DNA of 64,000 nt from Bugula neritina (GCA_964035545.1 OZ037765.1:33665004-33729003); one strand, 5' to 3'; shown: positions 1 through 13,600, counted from the first letter of the stretch. The notes: generated from the sequence alone by a model not told the origin. Numbers and translations are program-made.

Positions 1-2254
1 TTCTGGTATAGGCTAATAGCATGTTAAACTTAATCTTATATAAATAAGAATTTTATGAACCTATATACGTGCTCCCATGAATGCTATTGAAAAATAATTT
101 ACTGCAGACTGCTATGCTTAACACATTCTTTTGTGTAAAAGCCCACTATTATCTTTGATGAAAAGACAAAACTTGAAGAACTGAAAGCTGTTCCTACATT
201 TGGTTTGCACGCTGATATACTCTTTACAGAAATCATTATAACGGTCTTATTGCCCTATTCTTCATGCAAGATAAATTTTTCTGTACGACTTATTTAGAAA
301 CCAGCTTTAAGAATATGGAGGGATTAAGGTATGCTATGATATGTGATCATGGAACAGCTGTTTTTGGTCTAAATCAAATATTTCTAGTCAACTTTTTGCA
401 ATTTCTTAGCAATTAGTAACAAGAAAAATTGTGGTGCATTTTTTTGTAAAAAACATAAAGTGAAAAAAGGCTATAATAGAGAAATAATTATTTTCCTAGC
501 TGTTGGGTTTGAGAAAAACTGAATTTAGCTAGAACTTTCATTTTTAAAATTTATATTTATTCACAAACGTGGTTATCATTTATATATATATGGAATATGA
601 AATGGAGAGCAATAAACTTGAGTTCATGGCAGCAGACAGCTGACAACAGAGCTGCGTGGAGAGCTGCAACCAAATTTAAGCCTAATCCATAAAACAGTCA
701 TAGTCGTATCGACTGACTGCAAGAGAGATATATATATATATATTTAGATGTCAATTTTGCTACAAATTAATGTGGATATGAGTTATGTGCAGTGAGTGCA
801 CTTCCATGCTTTACCAGGTTGTGATTAAATTAGCACTTTTATGGAAAAAAAAGAAACCAATTTATATTCCTTCTTGAAAAACCATTCAGAATGTGTTGAA
901 AGCTTTGAACAGCTTGGAAAGTATACTTCAAGTCACAACTGCACCTACTTAAATAGAAAGTTTGTAAATAAGCAGAGATGATGTTTGATATGCTTTATTC
1001 TGTTCTCCAACAAAGATGACTCAATAAAATTTGCAGCATTCCCCACAAAAATGAATTTATGCTGCACGTAATATATTTATCAAACAGCCACCAAGAGAAG
1101 GGCAACAATTGCTTTTGTCAATACACCATTTCCAGATTATTATGAGTAGAAATTGTTGAGAATGGCAGCATCACTATAAAATGACTGACTCAAGCCCGTG
1201 TGCCCAAAAATGCATTGAAAGACACATTATAATGCTGCTGCAATACATTCTGATATGAAAAACAAAAATTTCAAGTGCACTGGTGTAGGTCAATGCAAGG
1301 ATTGTCTAAACAGAAGATACTTTGGAAGAAAATACACAAATGAAATTAATGACAGTTATATATAATTATGGTAAGAAAACTATGTACAATAAAACACTAC
1401 GTTGAAACATCTGTTATATAACTTGCTTCAAACAAGAAATTTTACAATATATACATGTTTCAATCATCCCAATATTTTTGTGATCTTGAAATAAATTTAA
1501 AGAATCTTGTTACTTTTTACAGATATTTAGTGATTACCGCCAGATCAATAGAAGACTCATTTGGTAGGTTCCCAAAAGATGTCAACATGTAACCATAGTA
1601 TATGTCTTTTAAACACTTAATTCTTTGACACATCAGCATAAAAAGCTTAGGTGATCTTACATAACTAGCTTCTTTAATAAACTTATTACGTAGGCTTCTC
1701 CCAAATGTATTAAGTATCATCCATATAGCAAACATGTAATTTGATTGACAACACAGTTTTGAATTGAATAGTGTTTTAAAATTTATAAATTCAGAATCAG
1801 TGTAGAAATATAAAAAAGAAACAACAAATTTTAGTTTCTCACCTACTTTTACTGTTTTTATAGAAGGCTGGTTATTAGTGGATGCTATTCTGCACAATCC
1901 TCGTTTACTTTTATTACCCATTTAAGATGCCAACTTGCTTTTTTGCAATAGCTTGAGTTAAAATAAAGATAGACTTTTAGAGTATGTAAATTTGGAATCA
2001 GCACAAACTGTTGATCTAGAAACAACTATTTTTGAGTGGCCACCTAGTAAAGTGTAATGAGGTGAGTTTTTGAGCACTTTTTGGGAGGTTACTTCTAAAC
2101 TGACACTGAACAGTCAGGTTGTGTACAGGTAATATGACTACGCTTTGTATCCTGTATATTATTTTACATACTTTAAGTGGTGTATATATATATATATATT
2201 AAAGAGAGGTAATAGTGATATTGTGAAGTAGTAATAAACATGTGACACACAAAC
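1..2254. other. AT-rich region, no gene assigned
   Basis: No coding exon could be supported. The stretch holds short TA microsatellites (near 586, 731 and 2187) and AT-rich unique sequence. Further downstream exons of the minus-strand LRR gene could lie here, because the exon ending at 2255 has a splice donor and not a stop codon, but I could not identify them. A 134-codon open frame on the minus strand (1517-1921) has low-complexity, non-homologous composition and was not accepted. Confidence 0.5.
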
Positions 2255-4240
2255 CTCTCAGGTAGACTGGATATACCACAGTGACTCATATTCAACTGTT
2301 TAAGTGATGTGAGTGATGACACATCATCTGGTACTCTGTTGAAAGTATTGTATCCTATGTCTAGTATCTCTAACTGAGTCAGCTGAGAGAAACTGTAATA
2401 AAAAGTTATACTATGACAAGAGAATAAAATTACACATAACATGTAGTTTATGCAGAAAAGAGATATACATGTGACCACAACTGATATTTTACAAATATAT
2501 TATTGGTTGTTTGTCAAAGTCATAATATCCCGGTTAACCTGGTGGCCTTAGCACCTAATATGATGCCAAGGCCACCAGGCCACTATGATACTGGGTTTTT
2601 TCTTGCACGTCATAATATCAAAAATGCATGAATTACTCATGAAATTATCACGAGTCCTATAAATTTTATTCATGGTCATTTGAGAGGAGGGCTCTAAATA
2701 ATTGCACTCTGCCCTTACTATTTAATTGTATATAACACAGGGAACCCAGGCTGAGTACAGAGATTATAGACACACCCTATAGCCTGGATACTATTTTATA
2801 TACTATATAAGTTGTGTATAAATATAAGTTACAGAGTAGTTATAATAACGATGTTGTGAAGTAGTAATAAACATGTAACACACAAACCTCTCAGGTAAAC
2901 TGGATATATCACATCTATACATATTCAACTGTTTAAGTGATGTGAGTGATGACACAACATCTGGTACTGTGTTGAGAGGATTGTCTCTTATCTCTAGTAT
3001 CTCTAACTGAGTCAGCTGACTGAGACTGTAATATAAAGTTGTACTATGACAAGAGAATAAAATTACACATAACATGTAGTTTATGCAGAAAAGAGATATA
3101 CATGTGACCACAACTGATATTTTACAAATATATTATTGGTTGTTTGTCAAAGTCATAATATCCCAGTTAAACAGGTGAGTTTAGCACCTAATATGACGCT
3201 TACAAATAAACTGGGTTTTCGTGCATGTCATAATATTAAAAATGTTTGATGCACATATGAAATTTTCACGAGCCTTAATAATTCTCCCTATGGTAATTCG
3301 AGAGGAGGGCTCCCTAAATAATTACACTCTACCCTTACTATTTAATTGTATAACACAAGGAACCCAGGCTGGGTACAAAGATTATAGCACCATCCTATAG
3401 CCTGGATATTATTCTATATACTATATATAAGTGTGTATAAATATAAGTTACAGAGTAGTAAAAATGATGTTGTGAAGTAGTAATAAACATGTGACACACA
3501 AACCTCTCAGGTAGACTGGATATTCTACATAAACTCATATACAACTGTTTAAGTGATGTGAGTGATGACACAACATCTGGTACTGTGTTGAGAGTATTCC
3601 CTCCTATGTGTAGTATCTCTAACTGAGTTAGCTGACTGAGACTGTAATATAAAGTTATACTGTGACAAGAGAATAAAATTACACATAACATATGTATTTT
3701 GTGCAGCACAGAGATATGCATGTGACCACAACTCCGTATTTTACAAACACATTTTGATTATTTGTCAAAGTTGTGTCCCAAATAAAGCTTTGACTTTAGC
3801 AGCTCATAGTATGACTACTGCAAATTTACTGGGTTTGCTTGTGCATGTCAAAATATTAAATATGTTTGAATCACTTATGAAATTTTTATAATTCTAAACA
3901 TGGTCATAATTACACTCTACCCTTACTATTTAATTGTATAACACAGGGAACTCAGGCTGAGTACAGAGATTATAGTCACACCCTATATATAGCCTGGATA
4001 TTATTTTATATACTATATAAGTTGCGTATAAATATAAGTTACAGAGTAGTAATAATGATGTTGTGAAGTAGTAATAAACATGTGACACACAAACCTCTCA
4101 GGTAGACTGGATATACCACATTCACTCATATTCAACTGTTTAAGTGATGTGAGTGATGACACAACATCTGGTACTGTCTTGAGAGTATTCCCTCTTATGT
4201 CTAGTATCTCTAACTGAGTCAGCTGACTGAGACTGTAACA
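2180..4240. repeat. Tandem duplication of about 0.6-kb exon+intron units
   Basis: Four units with spacing of 591 to 633 bp (exon starts 2255, 2888, 3504, 4095) share exon and intron sequence, including the phrase CTTTGACAAACAACCAATAA (minus strand) and the GATTATAG/CCTGGATA segment. This is how the LRR count of the gene has grown. Confidence 0.85.
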
Positions 4241-4628
4241 TGAAGAAGTAGCCATATAGATTACACTAGTGCTGTATAGTGTAACAGTATAGTGACACAT
4301 AATGTATGTCTACTATAAACTACATAACAAATTCATATCTAAATCATATCATGAGTGGAAGTGCTCTGACTCAGTTATACTCAACTAAATACTCACTTAT
4401 TCAGACTCTCCTTGTCAGTTATATCACGGAGTACCAAACAGACAGCATGAGAAGCAATCTCTCCTATATTCTTAGGAGTTGTCCCCTTTAACTTGAGGTG
4501 AGTGAGTTGATAACTCCCAACTTGAGTTTTCACTTCACTCAAAGTATATGATTTGGTTGTAGCATCGTCTACATCTTCCAAGTCTACAGGATCCTGTCCA
4601 GAATGTCTGAACCAGATTCTGAAACTCT
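2255..4628 (-). CDS. Leucine-rich-repeat protein, partial multi-exon gene
   Basis: Five exons on the minus strand: 4397-4628, then four exons of exactly 138 bp each (4095-4232, 3504-3641, 2888-3025, 2255-2392). Each 138-bp exon encodes 46 residues, that is two 23-residue LRRs of the form LTQLEILxIxxNxLxxVPD and LTSLKQLNMSxCxISSLPE. All junctions are phase 2 with TTACAG acceptors and GAG-AG/GTTTGTG donors, so exons can be added or lost without breaking frame. The first exon encodes a non-LRR stretch (SFRIWFRHSGQDPVDLEDVD and on to LVLRDITDKESLN). The gene is incomplete at both ends: no start codon upstream of 4628 and no stop downstream of 2255 was found. LRRs of this type mediate protein binding in ROCO, PIDD and SHOC2-like proteins; which family this belongs to cannot be said. 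The introns are also near-copies of each other. Confidence 0.8.
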
Positions 4629-5549
4629 CTGTAACAACACAGAGATAGTATTGTTCCTATACAGATGCTGTAACTAATGCTTATAATATTATAAATCTGT
4701 GGCTACACTTTCTTTTTACCACAACTTTATCACAGCCAGTTAATGCAGGTTGAATAAATACAGATGGTTCACAGTGTATTCTACTTCATGTAAAAACATT
4801 TTGGGGATCTCTCAATAATCATGAAAGTATAACTACCATAGTATCTGATAAACTCAACATAATTAGCTCTGTACACGTGACATGCAGTTTAAAGAGGCAA
4901 TTATTGGGAGTATTTTTAATTGCAGTGGTGACTATTTAAATCTATATAACTACATAACTAATGTCTGTGATACAAACATGTGGCTACTGGCTATACCATT
5001 CTCAATCAAACTTTTCTCACAGTATAACTGTATAAATTGTTAGAGTTGGTTTTATATAAGGTTTGCTACTTCATCTAATAATGCATAATTTAAAATACTC
5101 TGAAGGTGTGCATTTTGATTTACAACTGAAGTATATTAAAGGTTTAAAGTCAGTGAATTGTGACAAGTGTTGTATTTTCTACATTAATAAGCCATTCGAT
5201 TATTTCCTAAGCGAAACGAGAGAGCATACAAATATATCTGAGAGGATTGAAAATATCACAAACGGACATACTACATACCTGAAGACATGGTGTTATTCTG
5301 TAATGAGTCAACAAATCATTAGCCAATCATATCAGACCTTCAATAATGCCTCTACTATCCATTACAAGATTGCATAATCTTCTACATGCTGGAAATATAC
5401 AACAACAATAATATTATGACTAATTTCAAGTTATAAAATACTGAAAACACATGTATTTTGTATTATAAAATGCTATCAATTAATATAACATATTATAGTC
5501 TTTGTAAACTTTTGATACAAATCTCAAAATTTCCTATCAAACCAGTTGT
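4629..5549. other. No gene recognised
   Basis: AT-rich sequence, presumably intron or 5' flank of the LRR gene. A plus-strand open frame at 5063-5377 (104 codons) has no recognisable domain and no flanking evidence for use. Confidence 0.5.
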
Positions 5550-5564
5550 TGAAACTCTAGTTGT

Positions 5565-6410
5565 AAAACCATCAACATATGAGGGTATAAAACTATCAAC
5601 ATATGAGGGTGGTATAAAACCAACAACATATGAGGGTGGTATAAAACCATCAACATATGAGGGTGGTATAAAACCAACAACATATGAGGGTGGTATAAAG
5701 CCAGCAACATATGAGGGTATAAAACCATCAACATATGAGGGTATAAAACTATCAACATATGAGAGTGGTATAAAACTAACAACATATGAGGGCATATAAA
5801 ACCATCAACATATGAGGGTGGTATAAAACCAACCATATGTGAGGGTATAAAACTAACAACATATGAGGGTGGTATAAAACCAACAACATATGAGAGTGGT
5901 ATAAAACCATCAACATATGAGAGTGGTATAAAACTAACAACATATGAGGGCATATAAAACCATCAACATATGAGGGTGGTATAAAACCAACCATATGTGA
6001 GGGTATAAAACCATCAACATATGAGGGTATAAAACCAACAACATATGAGGGTGGTATAAAACCATCAACATATGAGGGTATAAAACCAACAATATGTGAG
6101 GGTATAAAACTATCAACATATGAGGGTGGTATAAAACCATCAACATATGAGGGTGGTATAAAACCATCAACATATGAGGGTGGTATAAAACCATCAACAT
6201 ATGAGGGTGGTATAAAACCAACAACATATGAGGGTGGTATAAAGCCAGCAACATATGAGGGTATAATACCATCAACACATGAGGGTATAAAACCATCAAC
6301 ATATGAGAGTGGTATATAACTATCAACATATGAGAGTGGTATAAAACTAACAACATATGAGGGTGGTATAAAACCAACAACATATGAGGATGGTATAGAA
6401 GCATTACATA
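5565..6410. repeat. Minisatellite, 27- and 24-bp units
   Basis: About 32 units of the type CATATGAGGGTGGTATAAAA followed by a CCATCAA or CCAACAA variant. A shorter variant lacks GGT, so the units are 27 or 24 bp. Because both lengths are multiples of three, several frames on both strands stay open for long distances; occasional CATATAA copies put stops into the plus-strand frame. Probably non-coding. Confidence 0.9.
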
Positions 6411-8291
6411 TTCAACCATCAAAGAATACAACAGAGTTACTGTAAATCTATTTTTTCAGACCACAGAGAGCATGATTGATATAGTAAGGAGTCAAAGTCA
6501 CATTTACATGAATAGAATGAATGACACTTCAGATAAACATGGAAATGGTTAGAATGTGAACTTGATGTCTCAACAATTGAAATATTGACCTTTGACAATT
6601 GGCCAGGCTATAAAATAACTGGACTCACATTGAAGTATGTGAATGAGGTAAAATAATAGCAATAAAAATACAACAAAAATGGTTGAACTTTGATTTTAGT
6701 GCTGAAATCCAGGATATCTTATGCATATATGCCAACAGCTATAGGTATGATCACACAAACAAAATTGTCCTCACCCTCCCCTAAAGTCAAGCCAATTGCT
6801 TGTAAATCATTGCACTTTCCATAGAGCATGCATTTTTACTTCATGACATTGAGTGACAAAGTAAGAACTTAGAAGAGCAGTTAAGAAAGTGATTAAAAAG
6901 GTGAGTTTCTAATCTCTAGTTGGAAACAAAATCAAAAGATAAAACTGCTGAAAATGATATGAAAGAAAGACCACTATTCAGCACTCTCAACCATGCATAT
7001 GCACAGAATTAAATACATAACTCATATCGGTCCATATACAAGTTCAACCTTTACCAATTTTCATACAGGAAAAATAACAAACCGTTCTATTCCAAATTTT
7101 TACACAACCTGCAATTTAAACTTCATTGAGCATCTAATGCTGAAGTTTCCATTCACACATTTAAAATCCAACCATTGCAATATTTTAGCAAAATTGTCAA
7201 AAATTAAAAGCTACAGGCAACAATAAAAATTACCCTTAGTTAAACTGGCCACATTTGGCTTTTGGCCACATTTTGCTTTTGCTTGGTCTATGATATTCAC
7301 AACATAATGTGCAACAGAAAGCTACATAAAAATACAATATAGTATACTAAAAGTAGATTTAATTCAGTGTTAATTATCATTAGTACCAACAGTAATACTA
7401 ATATAAATTGTGTAACAAATAATTTAAAAGGTTAAGTTTTTCATTTATTGCTGAGTTGCAAACTGAAACATCGACACCTAATTTATGCACATGCTCCATA
7501 GAGTGTGTAGTGGCTGTGAGAAGTATACCTCTCAGTACCCTCTACCAAACATTTACAGTATATTATGATGCAACTGATGTCTCAAGGATGACAACTCCTG
7601 TGCAGCACCACATCACTCTCTATGGTGACACCATCGGAACCTTATCTTAACTAATCAGGATCAACCCCTCATATATAAACAATGTCTTCTGGTGTTCAAA
7701 GCAGTCTAGATGATAGTTATTAGGCAGACAAGTTAACTTAAGTAACAACTACTGATGTATTCTTTCTCTTTTGCAATTATCTATGAGTTTTCTCGTGTAT
7801 AATTCAATATTAAAAGAGTTTTTTCAAAAAGCAATCAACTGGTTCGGTTCTTCACATAACCTCACACTGGATATGCAGTAATTGCTCGAGCACACAACAA
7901 CAGCTTCAAGAGTAGTACACAAAACTACAACAAGTGTAATAGGCATGACAATTATTCAATGTAAAAATCTAATTTCATATTATGATCATCATATTGATAT
8001 TCATTATCATGATGATTGTTTTTATCATTTTTATTTACGGGTTAATCAAACTTCTTGCAGTCGCATGACAGTGGGCAGTGTTGGAATGAATACACAAAAT
8101 TTTATTCGCTACACTTGCAGAATAAAAGTGAAATATATTGAATTATTAGATAAATAAGTTATTACTATAACCTATAACCATAAGTATAAGCATATAAATA
8201 TCAAACAAGTATCAAATGTGAATCTGAATATGTGACACTGACTTACACTTACACTTACAGTTAGTGTTACTGTTACAGTTAGTGTTACTAT
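6411..8291. other. Intergenic, no gene recognised
   Basis: AT-rich sequence with small open frames lacking domains. The part at 7975-8290 is cryptically simple (ATCAT/ATGAT runs, then TTACAC/AGTGTTAC runs). The right end, ACTAT at 8287-8291, is the target-site sequence of the retrotransposon that follows. Confidence 0.6.
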
Positions 8292-8642
8292 TGTAGTGAG
8301 TAGTGCAAGTACAAATACAGGAATCGCCCTCTCCCTATTCTTGGAATACTTGGACTCTTATGTAGCAACCAATTAGCAGCTCCGGAAGATATGCTTCCGA
8401 GTCACGTGACACTTCCCGGGTTAATAAGATTATATCACGTTGTTGTAAGCGGAGGCTTGTAGTAGTAACATGTGTTAGTAGTTGACTCTTGTATAGGATA
8501 ATTGATGTGATGTTTGGTTTATGCTGTATTGTGGATAATAAATATACTTACTCGACAGCTACCTTAGTAATTGATAACAGAATAACCAGCTAACTATACG
8601 CAAGTAAATAACTCACGCTCAGTAATTGCACAAATTACTACA
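8292..8642 (+). repeat. 5' LTR of outer element
   Basis: 351 bp, TG...CA ends, with AATAAA-type signal near 8540 (GGATAATAAATATAC). Same length and, by eye, same sequence as 17609-17959. Confidence 0.96.
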
Positions 8643-8662
8643 GTGGTGGCAGCGGTGGGATC

Positions 8663-9628
8663 TTGCGTATAGCAGTCATGGCAGAAGACGGCACGGAGCT
8701 ACCCATTCCACTGAATGAAGGTGAGAGAGATAATGTTGATATACCTGTGGAACCAGTGGTGTTAGATGAAGAAGTGAGAATTCTTAGAGAGCATGGTGAA
8801 GATAGATATCGGCTGAAGGCGCCCAACTTCACTGGCGAAGAAGCAGTGGAGCAGTTCATCCAAGAATTCCAGGATGTGATGGAGATTGCAGAATGGCCGC
8901 CAAGGGTGGCGTTGCTAAAGCTCAGGATGGCGCTGACGGGCAAAGCTAAGCCGTACGGAGCTGGACCTGACATAGACGGAATCTTTGCTTCCCTGCGGGC
9001 CCGTTTTGGCATCTCTCCCATAGATGCGCGGGCCCGTCTACAGAGGATGCGGCGTGATCCTCACACGTCACTAGAAGAGCACGCTGCCACGGTGTACCCA
9101 TTAGCGCAGATTGCATTCCGCGATCTGCCTCCGGTACACCGTGAGAGGTATACCTATGATGCCTTCGTGCAGTCCATCAACGACTTGGGGCTCCACCATC
9201 AACTCCAAGCGAGGGGAGTCACCACAGTCGAAGATGCACTTGCGGTGGGAGAAGCCTATCTCTTGGCGACTCATATGCACCGCAACCGCGTGGCCTCCCG
9301 CCAGGTGACCACGGAGCACTCTACTGCTCCCACCGAATTAAATGCGGAACCCTCCGCGGTGGCTAGTGTGAACCAGATGTCACTAGCGTCAAAAATCTCA
9401 CAGATGTCTGACATGCTAGATAAACTGGTCACCACATTAGCCTCCCCAAGCCAGGTAGATACTGCCCGTGAGCCTTGCGGGCCGCAGGTACAATCACCAG
9501 GCATGGGGCACCATTTCTGCTGGGAATGCGGAAGGCCAGGACATTTCCAGAGAAACTGCCCTCAACTCCCACCAGGGTTAAACTACCCCGGCCCGCAGAT
9601 GTTCCCACCTCCTGCGGGCCGTCTGTGA
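8663..9628 (+). CDS. gag: Gag of outer retrotransposon
   Basis: 321 codons if the frame is read from 8663; the first ATG lies slightly inside (MAEDGTELPIPLNEGE, 8678). Residues about 50-190 form a retrotransposon Gag capsid-like region (YRLKAPNFTGEEAVEQFIQE, then ARFGISPIDARARLQRMRRD). A single CCHC zinc knuckle, CWECGRPGHFQRNC, lies near residue 285-298 and would bind the RNA genome. The frame stops at 9626-9628 just after the knuckle. The protease is read in the -1 frame relative to Gag, so Gag-Pol would need a -1 frameshift upstream of 9628, where the two frames overlap (9475-9628). Role: virus-like particle assembly in the cytoplasm. Codon composition is GC-richer than the surrounding host DNA. 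Confidence 0.9.
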   Translation: MRIAVMAEDGTELPIPLNEGERDNVDIPVEPVVLDEEVRILREHGEDRYRLKAPNFTGEEAVEQFIQEFQDVMEIAEWPPRVALLKLRMALTGKAKPYGAGPDIDGIFASLRARFGISPIDARARLQRMRRDPHTSLEEHAATVYPLAQIAFRDLPPVHRERYTYDAFVQSINDLGLHHQLQARGVTTVEDALAVGEAYLLATHMHRNRVASRQVTTEHSTAPTELNAEPSAVASVNQMSLASKISQMSDMLDKLVTTLASPSQVDTAREPCGPQVQSPGMGHHFCWECGRPGHFQRNCPQLPPGLNYPGPQMFPPPAGRL

Positions 9629-10001
9629 ATCACCCAGGGAGGCCCGCGCGTCTGTCGCCCCACTGGGCGCCGCGCGGAGATGCTGTGAAGTGGCGACCCC
9701 CGCGGCAAGTAGGCTCAAGCCACTCGCCGCCTGGGTCCTCTACGCCACTCCGGCACCAACACGGAGCCGGCAGACGGTTGACCACAGAGCCTGCGAGGGA
9801 AACGGTACAAGCGCCGCAAGGCGTACTGCCCCAACCTCGGCAGCTGGTCAATAGTCGCCGCCAACCGTGGACCCCTCGACCCACAGCGAGGGAGGTGCAA
9901 CCACGGCACACTCAATTGCAGCCGCACGGAAGTAGCTACTTCCTGCCAGGGAAGTTAGCCGGCAAGCCTGCCAACTTCCTCCTGGACTCCGGCTGCACCA
10001 C
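9475..10001 (+). pseudogene. Pol N-terminus of outer element, protease first half
   Basis: Open frame -1 relative to Gag. It carries a long basic, proline-rich linker and then the start of an aspartic protease (SYFLPGKLAGKPANFLLDSG, with catalytic DSG). The frame is cut at 10001 by insertion of the inner element within the codons just after the catalytic loop. The rest of the protease resumes at 14406. ACCAC at 9997-10001 is the target site, repeated at 14406-14410. Confidence 0.88.
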
Positions 10002-10552
10002 TGTCACAAATTCTGAGTGGACATATACCTATAGACTTACCGGGTTTTTCCTAATGATTATACACGAATGTTCATAAATATTCTAGACTGATCAAAGAGA
10101 TGGGTCATTGTTCATTGTTATTGTTTTCATTAGTCATGTTAACTACTGCCCAGCAATGTAAACAAGGTGTTGCGCAATAATTGCGAAATAACCATGGAAA
10201 TTCCAATGTTTTGTTTTGTTTTGATTTTCTATAAATAGTACTGGCATGTGGGGAATGTTTTGTACTAGAATCTTCTATACTGGAATGCTTGAGAATGTTC
10301 TAGAGTGTTTTGTTTACTATAAATACTGAGGCAGTTGTGTTTACGAATCAGTTCCTTTTTATAAGTTCATTCTCGGAGTTCATTTTTACAAATTCATCTG
10401 TGCATATCTTACTAGAGAAATAAAGTCTACTTTATATATCCACAACTCTATTTACTCACAACTGGATTAGCAAGCTGTATGCTACTTGTCTATACACTTC
10501 TGACTACCAGACTTTTCGAACTCGTCACACTGCTACCAACAGTTTTGTGACA
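10002..10552 (+). repeat. 5' LTR of inner element
   Basis: 551 bp with inverted TGTCAC/GTGACA ends. TATAAATA boxes near 10229 and 10317 and an AATAAAG signal near 10420 (GAGAAATAAAGTC) fit an LTR promoter and polyadenylation layout. By eye it is identical to 13855-14405. Confidence 0.96.
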
Positions 10553-10648
10553 ATTGGGGGCTGCTCCGGGAAGTCTCAGTCGCACACAGGGAAGTTATTA
10601 GTTACAACGTGAGTATACACAGGATTAATTAACAGTTGTTGAGACATT

Positions 10649-13600
10649 ATGGCGTTGTTGGAGAGAGTGACACAGATGGGTAAAGATCTTGGACTGGTGG
10701 AGGACAAGCTCGTAGCTTTTGTTGAAAAGAACCTACCCATTGTTGCTGCACAAGAGGAAAAAGAAAAGGCACGAGAGGAAAAAGAAAAAGACCGAGAGGA
10801 AAAAGAAAAGGACCGAGAGGAGCGTAGATTAGAGCGTGAGGCGGAAAGGATCAAGCAAGAAAATGAGAAAGCCATAATGGAGATGAAGATAAAAGCTGAT
10901 CAGGAGGCAATGGCACTCAAGATAAAAGCTGACCAGGAGGCAGAAGAGAGAAGACAACAACATGAATTAGATATGGAAAAGCTGAAAGCTAACACAAGTT
11001 TGGAGCACTCAAGACATGAGAGCACCAGGTTAGAAATAGCTAACAAACCAAAACCAAAAATACCATTCTTTGATGAGAAGGTGGATGAAATGGATAGCTA
11101 TTTAGAGCGGTTCGAGTGGGTTGCCGAAGGATGTAACTGGGACAAGGGAGATTGGCCCTACCATCTCAGTCAGTACCTAAGGGGTACAGCAACAGAAGCT
11201 TACATCCGGTTATCACCTACCGACCGTAGAGATTATAAAAAAGTCAAAGAAGCCTTGTTGGAGCGCTTTAACTTGACTCAAGAGGGCTACAGAAAAAAGC
11301 TCAGAGAGGCAGAAGCTTACGAAGATGAAACTCCTGCCCAACTATTCACTAGGATAGAAACTTATGTGCACAAGTGGGTAGAACTTTCAGGGGGCATGGA
11401 CATAGCCAAACTAGTGGCGACTGAACAATTTATATCATCATGCCCAGACGACCTAGCTGTGCATTTAAAGCAAAGTTCCTACAACAGCAGTGAGGATATG
11501 TGTGATGCAGCGTCACTGTTTTTGCACGCCCGTGGAAGAAAACTAGCAAAGACAAAGAAAACTAATACAAAAAGGATGGAAAACACACCTGCCGGTAGCA
11601 TGAATGCTGAACAAGGAAGTAAAAGTGATGGTGCATGCTTCATCTGCAAAGATAAGTCACACATTGCTCGTAACTGCCCACGGCGAGGGAAGAAGTACTG
11701 TTCACATTGCAAGATGAACAATCACAATACTTCAGACTGCAGAAAATATGGTGGAAGGTCAGTACATGCTGCTGCTGCAATAGCGACTACTCAGAATAAG
11801 ACTATGGTCACAGATCCAGGAATGTCATCTAAAGTGGAAGAACCTACGGAAATCACAGTTAACGGTAAAAAGTTTGTCAACGCTGCTGTCTGCAAGAATG
11901 GACCTAAATTCAAAGATGGGGGCACAGCAATATTTGATGCGGAAGTTAATGGCCAACGAGCTACTGCAATGCGTGACACCGGCTGTGGTTGCATTGTAGT
12001 CAATGCAAAGTATGTGCAGCCTCAACACTTAACTGGAGAATCAGTTTATCTGAATATGGCTGATGCAAGTGTTAGGGAGGCTCAATGGGCACTTATCTCA
12101 GTACGCTCACCATTTTACAATGGTGTCGTCAAAGCTGCAGTAATGGACAAGACGATTTGTGACCTGCTTATTGGGAATGTGGATGGAGCGAGATCAGCTG
12201 ACCAGCCCCTGGAAAACTGGAAGGACTGCGCCGTAACCACAAGAGCTCAAGCTGTCAAGGAAAAGTCAGGAGACAAACCACTGATGGTTGATTCAAATGC
12301 TAACCCATTAAGTATAGGGAAAGATGAGATAGCCAGACTGCAGAGGGATGACCCCACATTGGAGCGTTTCTTCGATGCAAAAGAAGTGAAGGAGAAAAAG
12401 GGAGGCATCACTAGGTTTGTGGTGAGGAATAAGATTCTGTACCGTGAGTACACCGACTCGAAGTCTGTCAGTGTAAAACCTGTTAAACAACTCATGGTAC
12501 CCAGTTCACTGAGGAAGGAAGTTCTACAGAAAGCTCATGACTGCATAATGAGCGGACACCTAGGAGTAAAGAAAACCACTGATAGAGTGCTTTCCAACTT
12601 CTTCTGGCCAGGACTAAACGGAGATGTCGTACGTTTCTGTCAATCATGTGACATTTGCCAGAAGACGGTGAAAAAAGGCTCAGTCATGAAAGTTCCAGTA
12701 CAGGAAACACCACTAATTGACACCCCATTCAAGAGATGTGCGATAGACCTAGTCGGACCAATTAACCCTCCAAGTGAGAAAGGACACCGCTACATCCTAA
12801 CTTTAGTTGACTATGCTACAAGATACCCTGAAGCTACACCATTGAAGAACATTGACTCAGCTACTGTAGCTGAAGCGCTGCTTGACATATACAGTCGTGT
12901 TGGGATACCAGAGGAGGTGATAAGCGATCAAGGAACTCAATTCATCTCAGACTACATGAAAGAGTTTACCAGATTACTTGACATGCGGCAACTTCCTACC
13001 TCACCATACCATGCAATGGCCAATGGACTTGTGGAAAAGTTCAACGGAACCCTCAAGAGTATGTTAAAAAAGTTGTGTGCTAAAGAGCCAAGACAGTGGC
13101 ATCGGTTTATCAATGCGGCTCTATTTGCATATAGAGAAGTCCCACAGGAATCAACAGGCTTCGCCCCATTCGAGTTACTCTATGGAAGAACTGTGCGTGG
13201 ACCAATGTACATCCTGCGACAACTTTGGACAAAAGAAGACACTGCCGATGAAGTCAAGACCTGCTATCAACATGTTTTTGAATTGAGAGAGCGTTTAGAT
13301 GACATGATGGAAATGGCACTAGCTTCGCTAAAAGACAGTCAAAAAAGATACAAACACTATTTTGACAAGAAAGCTAAGCAGAGAGACTTCAAATCTGGTG
13401 ACAAAGTGCTCATTCTTCTACCTACGGATGGAAATAAATTGCTGATGCATTGGCAAGGACCATTCAATATTGAGGAGAAAGTCAGACTGAATGACTACAT
13501 TATCAACATTAGAGGCAAGAGGAGAACATACCATGCCAACATGCTGAAGAAATACTTTGAGCGGGAGACGCCTACCGACTCTATGACTGTTGGAGCTGTG

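Noticed and set aside
1517-1921. 134-codon minus-strand open frame as a possible gene or LRR exon
   Set aside because: No domain, no LRR pattern and no convincing splice sites linking it to the LRR exons.
5063-5377. 104-codon plus-strand open frame as a gene
   Set aside because: AT-rich composition, no recognisable domain, no exon context.
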